DNA of 48,917 bases from an uncultured bacterium (GTDB lineage: Bacteria > Bacillota > Clostridia > Oscillospirales > Ruminococcaceae), in assembly GCA_905214265.1 (NCBI GenBank), contig CAJMLQ010000008.1, forward strand, positions 1-48,917, given 5' to 3'. The first letter of the stretch is position 1. Every line of letters begins with the position of its first letter. Shown here in pieces: positions 22,416-31,066 of the stretch. The notes below the pieces were generated by a model, which made no database searches, was not told where the DNA came from, and saw only the letters and a program-made list of their open reading frames with translations. A program made the position numbers and the translations under genes.

Positions 22416-25400
22416 TCATTCTACAGATTTCAGGGATTCCACCATGTCGATTTTTTTCAGCTTGAAATGCAGGAAGAAATTGACAGCCATTGCAAAAAGC
22501 ATGGTCAGAAGCCCGGCAAAAACATAACAGTCCCAGGACATATCCGGGGCGAACATCACAATATCCACCTCTGCGGTGAGCACGACGAACCGCTCCAGCG
22601 CAATCCCCCCCACCAGGCCGATCAGCATCCCCAATATTGCAGAAATGGTGTTTTCTCGGGTGATGTAGGAAGTGACCTCCTTGTCATAGAAGCCCAAAAC
22701 CTTGATGGTCGCCAGCTCCCGGACCCGTTCGTTGACGTTGATGTTGGCCAGATTGTAAAGTACCACAACAGCCAAAGCGCCAGCCGAGAAGATCAGCACC
22801 CATACGATGCTGTTGAGGCTGCCCAGCATGTTGACAAAATCATTGTTGATGCCAGAGGTATGGGCCACGCCCTGGATTTCGGAAAGCTTCATCAACTCGC
22901 TGGAAACTGCGCTCTCATCCGCTCCTTCGGTCAGATTTAAAAGCATTTCGTTGTAGGAAGGCTGGCTGCGGAACTGCTTCGCATAGAGCTCCGGCGTTAT
23001 ATATACGTAATTGAGGGCGTAATTTTCATTGACGCCGGTGACAGTCACCCGGATCGGCCGCCCGTCGGGGTTGATCAGAGAAATCTCATCCCCTACCCCG
23101 ACCTTCAGGATCTTGCCCAGCTTCTCGTTGATGATCACGCCGTCGTCGGACATATCAAGCTTCTCCCCGCCGATCCGCTCGTGGAGGTCAATGTAGTCCC
23201 GCATTCCTTCCGGGTCCTCCGGGACCATAAGGTTGATAGTCCGCACGATCCCGCCGGCGCTGACGTCCAGGCTGCGGGTGTACAGAAGCTGACCGCTTTC
23301 CACATCCCCGGCGGACACGGCGGAATTCAAAACTGCCCGGGCCTGGTCCTCGGAAAGATTTTCCTCAAGAGCCGCCAGGGTATCGTAGACGAAGATGCTG
23401 CTGTACTGCTTTTCTCCGATGGAAATGATGGCGTACCGCAGGCCGAAGCCTGTAAGCATCAGCGCTGTGCATCCGGCGATGCCGATGATGGTCATCAGCG
23501 CCCGCCGTTTGTAACGGAACAGGTTGCGGACGGTCACTTTCTGGGTGAAATTCAGCCGCTTCCAGATAAAGGAGACCCGTTCCAGCAGGACCCGCTTGCC
23601 GGCCTTTGGGGCCTTTGGCCGCATCAGCTGAGCCGGGAACTCCCGCATGGAAGCGGTGCAGGCCCCCAGGGTGGTCAGACCCATGCAGACCACTGACACC
23701 GCCGTGCAAGCCGCTCCGAAGGCCCAATGGATGGGGGTCAGGGGAGTGGGCAGGTTATACATCGCCTTATAGGCGTTGATGATGACGTATGGAAACAGCT
23801 TAAACCCGATGGCCAGGCCGATCACCGCCCCCGTGAAGCTTGCCGCCATGGCGTAGGCCAGATATTTGACCATGATCGCGCCTCGGGAATAGCCCAGCGC
23901 CTTCAGCGTGCCGATCTGCGTCCGTTGCTCTTCCACCATCCGCGTCATGGTCGTCAGGCAGACCAGCGCCGCCACCAGAATGAAGAACACCGGGAAAACC
24001 GCCGCGACCGCGTCCACCTTTTCCGAGTCCTCGCTGTAGTTGGAATAGTCCGGATTGTTGTTCCGGTTCCAGACGTACCAGGTCGGTTCCTTCAGGTCGG
24101 CTAAGTCCCGCTCCGCATCGGCGATCTTCTGGCGGGCTTCTTCCAGTTCCGCGTCGGAATCCGCCTTGGCTTTTTCATATTCCGCCTTGGCGTCTTCCAG
24201 CTCTGTGCGCCCGTCGTCCAGCTTCTGCTTGGCTTCATTCAGCTTCCGTTGGCCGGAGCGCCGGGAGGAGGCCAGCTGCCGCCAGCCCTCGTCCAGTTCC
24301 GCGTCCTTTTCCTCCAAAAGAGCTTTCGTCTCATCCAGTTGGATCTTCGCGCTGTCCAGCTCCGCCTTGGCGGAATCCAGCTGCGCCTGGGCGGAAGCGA
24401 TGCCTGCGGTCAACTGTTCCAACGCCGTTTTGGCCGGGGCCAACCCTTCCTCCATGGGCTGCAGCGTTTCCTCAACGGAGTCTGCGATCCGCTCCAGTTG
24501 GCGTCCGAGGGTCTGCTTCGTCGTGCCTTCGGACACCACATACTTTGTCAGTATCCCCGATAGGCTAGTGCCGGAAGGAAGAGTCCCCTCCGGCAGGAAC
24601 GCGCTCAACCCGTCCGCAGCGGCAATGGCCGCCTGCGTATCCTCTGGAATTTGTCCTGCCGGAAGGCTGGTTTCCGCAAAATTGTCCAGCACTCCCTGCA
24701 TGGCGGTCAAAGCAGCCCGGGCGGCGTCCGTCTGCCGGATGGCCTCCCCGGCCTCCGCCTCCAGCTGGTCCGCCTGGGCCTGATAAGCGGCGATCTGAGC
24801 CTGGGCCTCCGGCAGCTGCGCCTGATAATCGGCCAAACCGGATTCGTACTGGGCCAAAGCCTTTTCGTAGGCGTCCTCGCCTTCCTTCAGTTGGGTCTCC
24901 CCGTCGGCCAGCTGTTCTTCCGCATCAGCAATCTCCTTGTTGAAGCGGGCGAGGGCCCGGTCATAGTCCGACTGGCCGTCATTCAGTTCCTGCTCCGCAT
25001 CAGCAATCTCCTTTTCCGCCTTGGCCAGCTCTTCGGCCTGGGTCTGCTCGCCGTCCGCCAGCTCCGCCTTGGCCTTGTCAATTTCCGATTGCGCTTCCTC
25101 GAAAATTTCGTCGTATCGCTCTTCGCCCCGGATCTCCGCTACCGATTCAAAGTCCTTGCTGGCCTGTTCCACCGCGTCAGTGTATGCGTCTTCAAAAGCA
25201 GACAAACCTGCAGTATTCTGGAGCGTCAGATACACGTCGGTGTAGACCTCCAAGGAAAAATCCTCTTCCGGTACCATCAAAAAGGCGTCCACTTCGCCGT
25301 CGCCGATGGTGCTGTGTCCACGATCGAAACCGATGTACATGGCGCTCTCCACGACACCGACGATGGTATACGTATCTGTTTTCAGCGTCTCGGAAAGATC

Positions 25401-25907
25401 CGCATCCTCTGAACCGGAGAGCAGCCGGATGGTGTTTCCAAGTCGGAACTCTTCCGGCGTGTGTATGTTCCGTTCCACAACGCATTCGCCGGATTTTTCT
25501 GGAAAGCGCCCTTCCGACAGCACCGGACGGTTGAGATAATCCTCATCATCCTCCTCCCGTCCTGCAGGGAGAGAGTACACCTTGACGATAGTATTGGAAC
25601 TATCCCCCGCCTCCAAAAAGGCGTCGGTGGAATAGCTCGCCATCATCCCCCGGATGCCATCCACCGCTTCAATAGCTTCGACGTCATTTTCATTGAAGCC
25701 AAAGGTGGAGACTAGGTGGAGGTCCATGAGCCTGCTTTCCTCAAAATACTGGTCAGCGGTCAGTTTCATATCCGGGCAGCTGGCCTTGACGCCGGCAAAA
25801 AAGCCGCAGCCAATGGCCACGATCGCCAGGATGGAAAGGAACCGGGTCCGCGTCCGCCAGACGCTCCGCACCATCTCGTGCAGGAGCTGGTTGCGTTTCC
25901 GTCTCAT
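22416..25907 (-). CDS. Large FtsX-type ABC transporter permease with coiled-coil ectodomain
   Basis: A 1163-aa permease. An N-terminal helix (about 20-40) is followed by an extracellular MacB-like part and then by a very long Ala/Glu/Lys/Gln-rich coiled coil (about 260-620, units such as ELADGEQ and QLADGETQL). Then come a first FtsX module (about 690-830), a second periplasm-type region and a second FtsX module (about 1035-1155). This layout is typical of clostridial export permeases for lipids, peptides or lipoproteins; the cargo is unknown. It ends with the ATPase gene upstream (16 bases apart), which is its partner. Confidence 0.9.
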   Translation of the reverse strand: MRRKRNQLLHEMVRSVWRTRTRFLSILAIVAIGCGFFAGVKASCPDMKLTADQYFEESRLMDLHLVSTFGFNENDVEAIEAVDGIRGMMASYSTDAFLEAGDSSNTIVKVYSLPAGREEDDEDYLNRPVLSEGRFPEKSGECVVERNIHTPEEFRLGNTIRLLSGSEDADLSETLKTDTYTIVGVVESAMYIGFDRGHSTIGDGEVDAFLMVPEEDFSLEVYTDVYLTLQNTAGLSAFEDAYTDAVEQASKDFESVAEIRGEERYDEIFEEAQSEIDKAKAELADGEQTQAEELAKAEKEIADAEQELNDGQSDYDRALARFNKEIADAEEQLADGETQLKEGEDAYEKALAQYESGLADYQAQLPEAQAQIAAYQAQADQLEAEAGEAIRQTDAARAALTAMQGVLDNFAETSLPAGQIPEDTQAAIAAADGLSAFLPEGTLPSGTSLSGILTKYVVSEGTTKQTLGRQLERIADSVEETLQPMEEGLAPAKTALEQLTAGIASAQAQLDSAKAELDSAKIQLDETKALLEEKDAELDEGWRQLASSRRSGQRKLNEAKQKLDDGRTELEDAKAEYEKAKADSDAELEEARQKIADAERDLADLKEPTWYVWNRNNNPDYSNYSEDSEKVDAVAAVFPVFFILVAALVCLTTMTRMVEEQRTQIGTLKALGYSRGAIMVKYLAYAMAASFTGAVIGLAIGFKLFPYVIINAYKAMYNLPTPLTPIHWAFGAACTAVSVVCMGLTTLGACTASMREFPAQLMRPKAPKAGKRVLLERVSFIWKRLNFTQKVTVRNLFRYKRRALMTIIGIAGCTALMLTGFGLRYAIISIGEKQYSSIFVYDTLAALEENLSEDQARAVLNSAVSAGDVESGQLLYTRSLDVSAGGIVRTINLMVPEDPEGMRDYIDLHERIGGEKLDMSDDGVIINEKLGKILKVGVGDEISLINPDGRPIRVTVTGVNENYALNYVYITPELYAKQFRSQPSYNEMLLNLTEGADESAVSSELMKLSEIQGVAHTSGINNDFVNMLGSLNSIVWVLIFSAGALAVVVLYNLANINVNERVRELATIKVLGFYDKEVTSYITRENTISAILGMLIGLVGGIALERFVVLTAEVDIVMFAPDMSWDCYVFAGLLTMLFAMAVNFFLHFKLKKIDMVESLKSVE

Positions 25908-25923
25908 CGCAGCACCCCTCCCG

Positions 25924-26628
25924 TCACCATTCGATTTCTTCCACCGGGGTCGGCCGGTCGTTGAGGATCACCTGACTGACCCGGCTGTTTTTCATCCGGA
26001 TCACCCGGTCTGCCATGGGCGTGATCGCCTGGTTATGAGTGATCAGAATCACCGTCATCTCATTCTGCCGGCAGGTGTCCTGCAAAAGCTTGAGGATTGC
26101 TTTTCCGGTGTTGTCGTCCAGGGCGCCGGTGGGTTCGTCGCAGAGGAGGAGCTTGGGCCGCTTGGCCAGTGCACGGGCGATGGAGACCCGCTGCTGTTCG
26201 CCGCCGGAAAGCTGAGCGGGAAAGTTCTGGAGCCGGTCTCCCAGCCCCACCTCCCGCAGGACCTGCGCCGCATCCATGGGGTTTTTGCAGATCTGGGTGG
26301 CCAACTCCACATTCTCCCGGGCGGTGAGGTTGGGAACCAGGTTGTAAAACTGAAAGACAAAACCAATATCGAAGCGCCGGTACTGGGTGAGCTGCCGGGG
26401 GGTGTATTTTGCGATGTCCTGGCCGTCGACGAGGATCGTTCCCTCATCGCAGCTGTCCATGCCACCCAACATGTTCAGAACGGTGGTCTTTCCTGCACCG
26501 CTGGAGCCGACGACTACCGCAAACTCTCCCTTTTCGATCTCAAAGGAAACTCCATCGGAAGCAGTGATGGTTACCTCTCCCATATGATAACGCTTATAGA
26601 CATTCTCCAATGTTACAAAACTGCTCAT
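25924..26628 (-). CDS. ABC transporter ATP-binding protein (LolD/MacB type)
   Basis: A 234-aa ATPase with Walker A GSSGAGKT, Q-loop FQFYNL, signature LSGGEQQR, Walker B LLLCDEPTGALD and the switch His in ITHN. It energises the large permease encoded next to it on the same strand. It might also serve the MacB-like permease at 28243-29424, which has no ATPase of its own nearby. A TATAAT lies upstream on the minus strand (near 26695) but no good -35 was found. Confidence 0.95.
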   Translation of the reverse strand: MSSFVTLENVYKRYHMGEVTITASDGVSFEIEKGEFAVVVGSSGAGKTTVLNMLGGMDSCDEGTILVDGQDIAKYTPRQLTQYRRFDIGFVFQFYNLVPNLTARENVELATQICKNPMDAAQVLREVGLGDRLQNFPAQLSGGEQQRVSIARALAKRPKLLLCDEPTGALDDNTGKAILKLLQDTCRQNEMTVILITHNQAITPMADRVIRMKNSRVSQVILNDRPTPVEEIEW

Positions 26629-26817
26629 ACGATCCTCCTGTCACGCTTTTATGTATCAGCCGGGTATTCCCGGCCGTAAAATCTCTGATTTTATTATACA
26701 GCCCCCGCCAAATAAAAAGCCTGAACAAATTGGGGGAAATCTGTGAATTTTTGTAATAAAGGAACCTGCGAGGTCTTTCACTGATTTAATCTCTGAATCC
26801 GTACCGGAAAAGCACAG
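26629..26817. other. Non-coding stretch between the ABC ATPase and the Cys-rich gene
   Basis: About 190 bases without a credible gene. The only visible signal is a TATAAT-like box on the minus strand close to 26695, probably part of the ABC operon promoter. Confidence 0.5.
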
Positions 26818-26851
26818 CAGCGCCGGGCATTCTGTAAAATGCCCGGCGCTG
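26818..26851 (-). terminator. Terminator behind the Cys-rich small gene
   Basis: Perfect 13-bp stem (26818-26830 and 26839-26851), eight-base loop; the minus-strand continuation is only moderately T-rich. Confidence 0.7.
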
Positions 26852-26902
26852 TCTTATTATGCTCTCCAACAGCCGCTTAAAAGCTCCGGACAGCAGCCGG
26901 TT

Positions 26903-27034
26903 TTACGGCTTTTTCCGCGGCTCAAAATAGCAGCAGCCGTCCACCTTGGCGCTGGCGGGAACGGCGCTTCCGCTTCGCGTACAGTACCCATCCTGCTGAT
27001 AGGCGCAATCCTTGCCGCAGGGCACCAAATTCAT
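26903..27034 (-). CDS. Cys-rich small protein, 43 aa
   Basis: The ATG at 27034 has a strong AAAGGAGGAG site. The 43-residue product contains five Cys: Cys6, Cys10, Cys18 and the pair Cys34-Cys35, with a short basic tail (EPRKKP). The spacing suggests metal binding (zinc or iron-sulfur) or a disulfide-linked peptide. It is not a SCIFF-type precursor, as no radical SAM gene is near and the pattern differs. It is monocistronic, with a terminator 50 bases behind. No function can be given. Confidence 0.65.
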   Translation of the reverse strand: MNLVPCGKDCAYQQDGYCTRSGSAVPASAKVDGCCYFEPRKKP

Positions 27035-27232
27035 CTTTCACTCCTCCTTTCGCCATACGGCATTCCGAAAATCCGCGCTGTCTTTATTCTTTAAGGAACC
27101 CGCCGCATTATGCATGCCGTTTCAAAACCTGTTTCCAAATTTTCGTATCGAAAAAATCCGGCGCTTCTCTGATATTTTGCTGCTTTTCCGCCAAACTAAC
27201 CTTGAAATGCACGGCGAACGGGAGGAATACGT

Positions 27233-28231
27233 TTGAAAAAATACATCATCCTGGCAGTGGCCGTCCTGTCCGTTATCGGCGGCGTCCTGCTGCTTCCTGC
27301 AGCGATGGAAGCGCGCAAGCCGGAGGTCGAGGTTGTCACCATGAAGGAATATCCCTACACCGAAACTTTGACCGTCAACGGGACGGTTGAGGAACTTCGG
27401 AAAAAGGAAGTGACCCTCCGCTATCCGGTCGTACCGGATCAGGTCCTTGTCGAGGTGGGCGACACCGTTTCCTACGGCGATGTGATCGCCACCGTGGACA
27501 CGGAGACCACCAAGCGCGCAGTTCTGAGCTACGCCGCCGAATATGCGGACGCCTTGCCCGGCGGCCTTTTTCCAGATGGGCTGCAGACCGTCCTGGCAGC
27601 GGTAGACGCCGATGAACTTTTCGAAACTCTGGAGCTTCCCGCCAAAATCCTCTCCCCGGCGTCGGGCACTCTCACCTCCCTTTCTCTCACCGAAGGGGAG
27701 CTTTTTCTGCCGCAGTCCGCTGCGGCGGCCGTCTCCGTGCTGCACCCGCTCCAGCTCCGCCTGACGGTGGGTGAAAATGACATCGGGCGCATTCGCCCCG
27801 GCCAGCGCATTCTTTTTACGACCTCCGCCGTAGAGGACGGCACCTTTGCCGCCACGGTCAAACGGATTTTCCCCACGGCCTACCAAAAGCTCAGCGGGCT
27901 TGCCTACGAAACGGTGGTGGACGTTACCGCCACGGTGGAGGACGATTTTGATGTTCTTCGTCCCGGCTACTCCGTCCGGGCAAAAATCGCCTGCGGCGAG
28001 GAAGAAATGCTGCATCTTCTCCCCTACGAGGCTGTTTTGCAGGATGCCGCTGGAACCGAATACGTCTACGTCTACAAAGACGGCACCGTTCAGCGGCGGG
28101 ACGTCAAAACCAGCGTGGAGCTGTCTACCTCGGTGGCTATTACCTACGGCCTCAGTCCATACGAACAGGTGGTCCTCAACGCGTCCAACGTCAAAGCGGA
28201 CGGACCTGTCCGTCTGAAATCCGTCCAGTAA
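27233..28231 (+). CDS. Membrane-fusion (HlyD/MacA-like) subunit of an exporter
   Basis: A 332-aa protein with an N-terminal membrane anchor (about 3-25), a divided lipoyl/barrel-sandwich region (VLVEVGDTVSYGDVIATVD; later PASGTLTSLSLTEGE) and a beta-barrel domain. The TTG at 27233 is the start: GGGAGG lies 7 bases upstream and no ATG fits. It is likely the extracellular adaptor for the permease encoded 11 bases downstream. In Gram-positives such MacA-like proteins assist MacB-type permeases in exporting peptides or in resisting them. No ATPase gene follows. Confidence 0.85.
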   Translation: MKKYIILAVAVLSVIGGVLLLPAAMEARKPEVEVVTMKEYPYTETLTVNGTVEELRKKEVTLRYPVVPDQVLVEVGDTVSYGDVIATVDTETTKRAVLSYAAEYADALPGGLFPDGLQTVLAAVDADELFETLELPAKILSPASGTLTSLSLTEGELFLPQSAAAAVSVLHPLQLRLTVGENDIGRIRPGQRILFTTSAVEDGTFAATVKRIFPTAYQKLSGLAYETVVDVTATVEDDFDVLRPGYSVRAKIACGEEEMLHLLPYEAVLQDAAGTEYVYVYKDGTVQRRDVKTSVELSTSVAITYGLSPYEQVVLNASNVKADGPVRLKSVQ

Positions 28232-28242
28232 AGGAGGAGCTC

Positions 28243-29424
28243 ATGGAATCCATCAAAGATGCCTGGCGCAGCATTTTCCGCCAGCCCTCGCGTTCCATTC
28301 TCACCGTTCTGAGCATCGCTATCGGCGTGTTTTCGGTGCTGATCATCGGAACCATCAGCGACCTGGGCAGCGGCGCGGTGCGCAGCGAACTGGACAGCCT
28401 GGGGATGCGGGGCATTACCATCCATACGGAAAGCGGCAGCGGCTGTCTCCTCACAGAGGAGGAGCTAGGCTTCGTCCAGACCGCGGCCGGCGTAGTGGAG
28501 GCCACGCCCCTTACCTACAGCTACACCGAAGTCCTGGCAAGGGGCAGCGAGATCAAGGGAATGGTCTGGGGGGTCGACGCCAATGTAACCCGTATCATCT
28601 CCCTGAACCTCCTTTACGGCCGGACCATCAGCCGGGCAGATGTTCTTGCCGGCAGCCGCGTCTGCCTGGTGGAGCAGAGCTTTGTCCAAGAGATGTACCG
28701 CCGGGACAATGCCGTGGGCAAGACCCTGCGCATCCGCTTAAACAGCCGGGATGAGGAATTCACCATCATCGGCGTCGTGGAGGCTGGGGGAAACATCCTC
28801 CAGAGCTTCATGGGGGATTATGTGCCGATGTTCCTGTATCTGCCCTACACCGCCCAGCAGGAATGCACCGGCCGTCAGGGCTTCGACCGCATTGCCGTCC
28901 AGCTGAAGGATGGCGCCGATGCCGCCCGGGTGGGCACGCTGCTTTCCCGCTCCCTGGACAGCCGTTTCGGACAAAGCGGCGCTGTCAGCGTGGATAACTT
29001 CAGCCAGTATGCTGACCAGTTTACCGGCATCCTGGACACGGTTTCCACCGTTCTCTCCGTCATCGCCGGAATCAGCCTGCTGGTAGCCGGACTGTCCATT
29101 ATGACAGTGATGCTATCCTCGGTAGGAGAACGGACGCGGGAAATCGGGGTGAAAAAGAGCATTGGTGCTTCCTCGGCTGTCATCGTCCGAGAATTTCTTC
29201 TGGAAGCGGGCTTCCTTTCTCTGCTGGGCAGTATTGCCGGAACCGGAGCAGGCATTTTTGCGGGCTGGCTCGGCTGCCTGCTTATGGGAATCGCCTACTC
29301 GGTACGGCCGGCTCTAATCGCCGCCTGCATCGGCTGCGCCCTGTTGACCGGAATGGTCTTCGGGGCCTATCCGGCTAAAAAAGCGGCGGCCCTCCGCCCC
29401 GTGGAGGCGCTGCGGCACGAATAG
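28243..29424 (+). CDS. MacB-like ABC permease
   Basis: A 393-aa permease with the four-helix MacB/FtsX topology: one helix near the N-terminus (about 18-40), a MacB_PCD ectodomain (about 45-240) and three helices at the C-terminal end (about 275-390), including GERTREIGVKKSIGAS. It forms an operon with the membrane-fusion protein. The usual third gene for the ATPase is missing on both sides; the nearest ATPase is at 25924-26628 on the opposite strand. Confidence 0.9.
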   Translation: MESIKDAWRSIFRQPSRSILTVLSIAIGVFSVLIIGTISDLGSGAVRSELDSLGMRGITIHTESGSGCLLTEEELGFVQTAAGVVEATPLTYSYTEVLARGSEIKGMVWGVDANVTRIISLNLLYGRTISRADVLAGSRVCLVEQSFVQEMYRRDNAVGKTLRIRLNSRDEEFTIIGVVEAGGNILQSFMGDYVPMFLYLPYTAQQECTGRQGFDRIAVQLKDGADAARVGTLLSRSLDSRFGQSGAVSVDNFSQYADQFTGILDTVSTVLSVIAGISLLVAGLSIMTVMLSSVGERTREIGVKKSIGASSAVIVREFLLEAGFLSLLGSIAGTGAGIFAGWLGCLLMGIAYSVRPALIAACIGCALLTGMVFGAYPAKKAAALRPVEALRHE

Positions 29425-29428
29425 CAAA

Positions 29429-29461
29429 AGCCGCGGAAGCAAATCCGCGGCTCGCATTTTT
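29429..29461 (+). terminator. Terminator behind the MacB-like permease
   Basis: 9-bp perfect stem (29429-29437 and 29444-29452), six-base loop, then CGCATTTTTT. Confidence 0.85.
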
Positions 29462-29494
29462 TATGAAGGCTCAGGGACCGGCTGCTTGTTTTCT

Positions 29495-30520
29495 TTAGGG
29501 AAGGGCGATCACTCGGTTTTCCTCCAGTGCTTTTTTTCCGGCAAGGGTGATCTGAAAGGCCCGGTAGGCATCCTCCATGGTGGGATTTCCTTCTTCCCGG
29601 CCCTCGATCATACCGATGAGGCACTGCATTTGTCCCCACATGTTTTTGTAGATGCTGGGGCTGTTGATAGTGTGATAGGTCCGGGTCTGTGCATCGTAAT
29701 ACTCAATGAGGTCCCCTTCCTCCCGGTCAGAACGACGATCGCACTGCAGCACCAGCCGAATGCGGCCCTTTGTGCCGCAAAATTCCTTGAGATTCTGTGC
29801 AGCCACCGTCTCCGCCCAGCCGGCCTCATAATAGGCGGCGCCGCCGTTTGAAAGCGTCATGGCCAGCAGGCCGTAATCGAAATGCCCGTCAGGCACCGCG
29901 TCCCCGATCCGGGTTCCGACCCCCCCGATGGATGTGATCTCGCACCCGGTAAACCACCGGATGACGTCTACATAATGAACGCCGCAATCCACGAAGGGAG
30001 GACAGTCCTCCATCAGCCGGCCGTAGCGGGCCTTATCCATGATGTGATGGTTCTGCACCATACGGATGAGCCGCACATCGCCAATAGCACCCTCCCGAAT
30101 CATCTTGGCGACCCGGTTGTAGGTGGCGTTGTGCCGCAGGATGTGGGCGATGAGCACCTTGGAAGGCGATGCCTTGACCAGGCGGTAAAACTCCTCTGCT
30201 GCGGTGGGGTCAGCCACTGTCATGGGCTTTTCGCAGAGGACGTGCTTCCCGGCCGCCAAGCAGTCCCGAAGAATCGACAAATGCGAATCCGCATACGTGG
30301 CAATGATCACGATGTCCACGTCCGGCCGCTTTAAGTATTCCCGGTAGTCAGTTTCCCAGGATTCCGCGCCGTATTTCCGCGCAAACAGTCGGGCAGTTTC
30401 CTCATGGACATCCACCACACCGGCCACCCGGATCTCATCCCGGTAGTAAATTTCTTCGATATGGGACTGCCCGATATGCCCGCAGCCAATCAGAACAATC
30501 CCGTATTTTTCGTTTTCCAT
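29495..30520 (-). CDS. Gfo/Idh/MocA-family oxidoreductase
   Basis: A 341-aa NAD(P)-dependent dehydrogenase. The N-terminal Rossmann fold has GCGHIGQSH (about 12-20) and the family motif CEKPM (about 96-100); the C-terminal half is the alpha/beta substrate domain, with His in VDCGVHYVDVIRW. Such enzymes act on sugars, inositols or related polyols; the substrate is not clear. It is a single gene with its own promoter (30572-30600). Confidence 0.9.
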   Translation of the reverse strand: MENEKYGIVLIGCGHIGQSHIEEIYYRDEIRVAGVVDVHEETARLFARKYGAESWETDYREYLKRPDVDIVIIATYADSHLSILRDCLAAGKHVLCEKPMTVADPTAAEEFYRLVKASPSKVLIAHILRHNATYNRVAKMIREGAIGDVRLIRMVQNHHIMDKARYGRLMEDCPPFVDCGVHYVDVIRWFTGCEITSIGGVGTRIGDAVPDGHFDYGLLAMTLSNGGAAYYEAGWAETVAAQNLKEFCGTKGRIRLVLQCDRRSDREEGDLIEYYDAQTRTYHTINSPSIYKNMWGQMQCLIGMIEGREEGNPTMEDAYRAFQITLAGKKALEENRVIALP

Positions 30521-30571
30521 CTGATAGAACTCCTTTGGGGATTCTCCGCAGCAATCCCATTTTTCTGCCTT

Positions 30572-30600
30572 ATTTTACACGATTGCCGGCAAAAAAGCAA
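30572..30600 (-). promoter_or_regulatory. Promoter of the first Gfo/Idh gene
   Basis: On the minus strand TTGCTT (30595-30600), 17 bases, TAAAAT (30572-30577). Confidence 0.65.
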
Positions 30601-30700
30601 CTCCCTCTTTTCGGTTTCAGTGGTTCTCTTTTGATTTTTGTGATTGTGAAACAAAAATGAACATTTTAGAAAATCACTGTTGGCCAAAACGTTTTGTGCT

Positions 30701-30706
30701 ATAATA
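30701..30706 (+). promoter_or_regulatory. Extended -10 promoter of the structured RNA
   Basis: TATAAT preceded by TGC (extended -10). The -35 at 17 bases is poor (CTGTTG). It would start a transcript near 30713, exactly at the outer arm of the long-range helix described next. Confidence 0.5.
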
Positions 30707-30712
30707 GCTTTA

Positions 30713-30830
30713 AAGGCTTCTCTTTTGAAAAAACGCAGTTCCCAATCACGGTCTCCTTGGACCCGCGTTCCTTTGAGAGTATTGGTGCATCTCAACGCCT
30801 TTTTATACTCAAAAAGCAGAGACAGCCTTT
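30713..30830 (+). ncRNA. Candidate structured RNA or attenuated leader
   Basis: This part of the ~545-base gap before the acyltransferase holds no gene. The outer segments 30713-30729 and 30809-30830 can pair over about 17 bp with small bulges. Inside, GCGTT (30765-30769) can pair with AACGC upstream (30732-30736) or, as part of a hairpin with TTGAGA/TCTCAA, with AACGC downstream (30794-30798); five T follow (30800-30804). Mutually exclusive hairpins with a T-run are the layout of an attenuator. No known riboswitch class was recognised. It could equally be a small RNA gene of about 92 or 120 nt. Confidence 0.4.
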
Positions 30831-30916
30831 GAAGTCCGGCGTTCCTGCTCGGGAACACTGGTTCCCAGCCGGTTTCGCCGGTGCCAAACGGCGGGAGCGG
30901 CCAAAACTGCGGAAAA

Positions 30917-30945
30917 TTGAACTTTCTCTGCTTTTAGTGTATAAT
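30917..30945 (+). promoter_or_regulatory. Main promoter of the acyltransferase operon
   Basis: TTGAAC (30917-30922), 17 bases, TATAAT (30940-30945). It lies downstream of the structured element, so the operon can be transcribed independently of it. Confidence 0.8.
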
Positions 30946-31066
30946 AAGAGCAGAGAGAAAGCGATAGGGCTTTCCACTGACTATATTGAGGAATCGACTG
31001 ATGCAGGCATTTCTCCACCTGCTGTTCAAATCCGACGAAAACAATTACCTAGGGAAGTGAACGCGA

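Noticed and set aside
30751..30769. T-box-like sequence TGGACCCGCG in the structured RNA region
   Set aside because: It matches the T-box core in 9 of 10 positions, but there is no stem I with specifier loop upstream: the predicted transcript starts only about 45 bases before, and the downstream genes are not amino-acid related.
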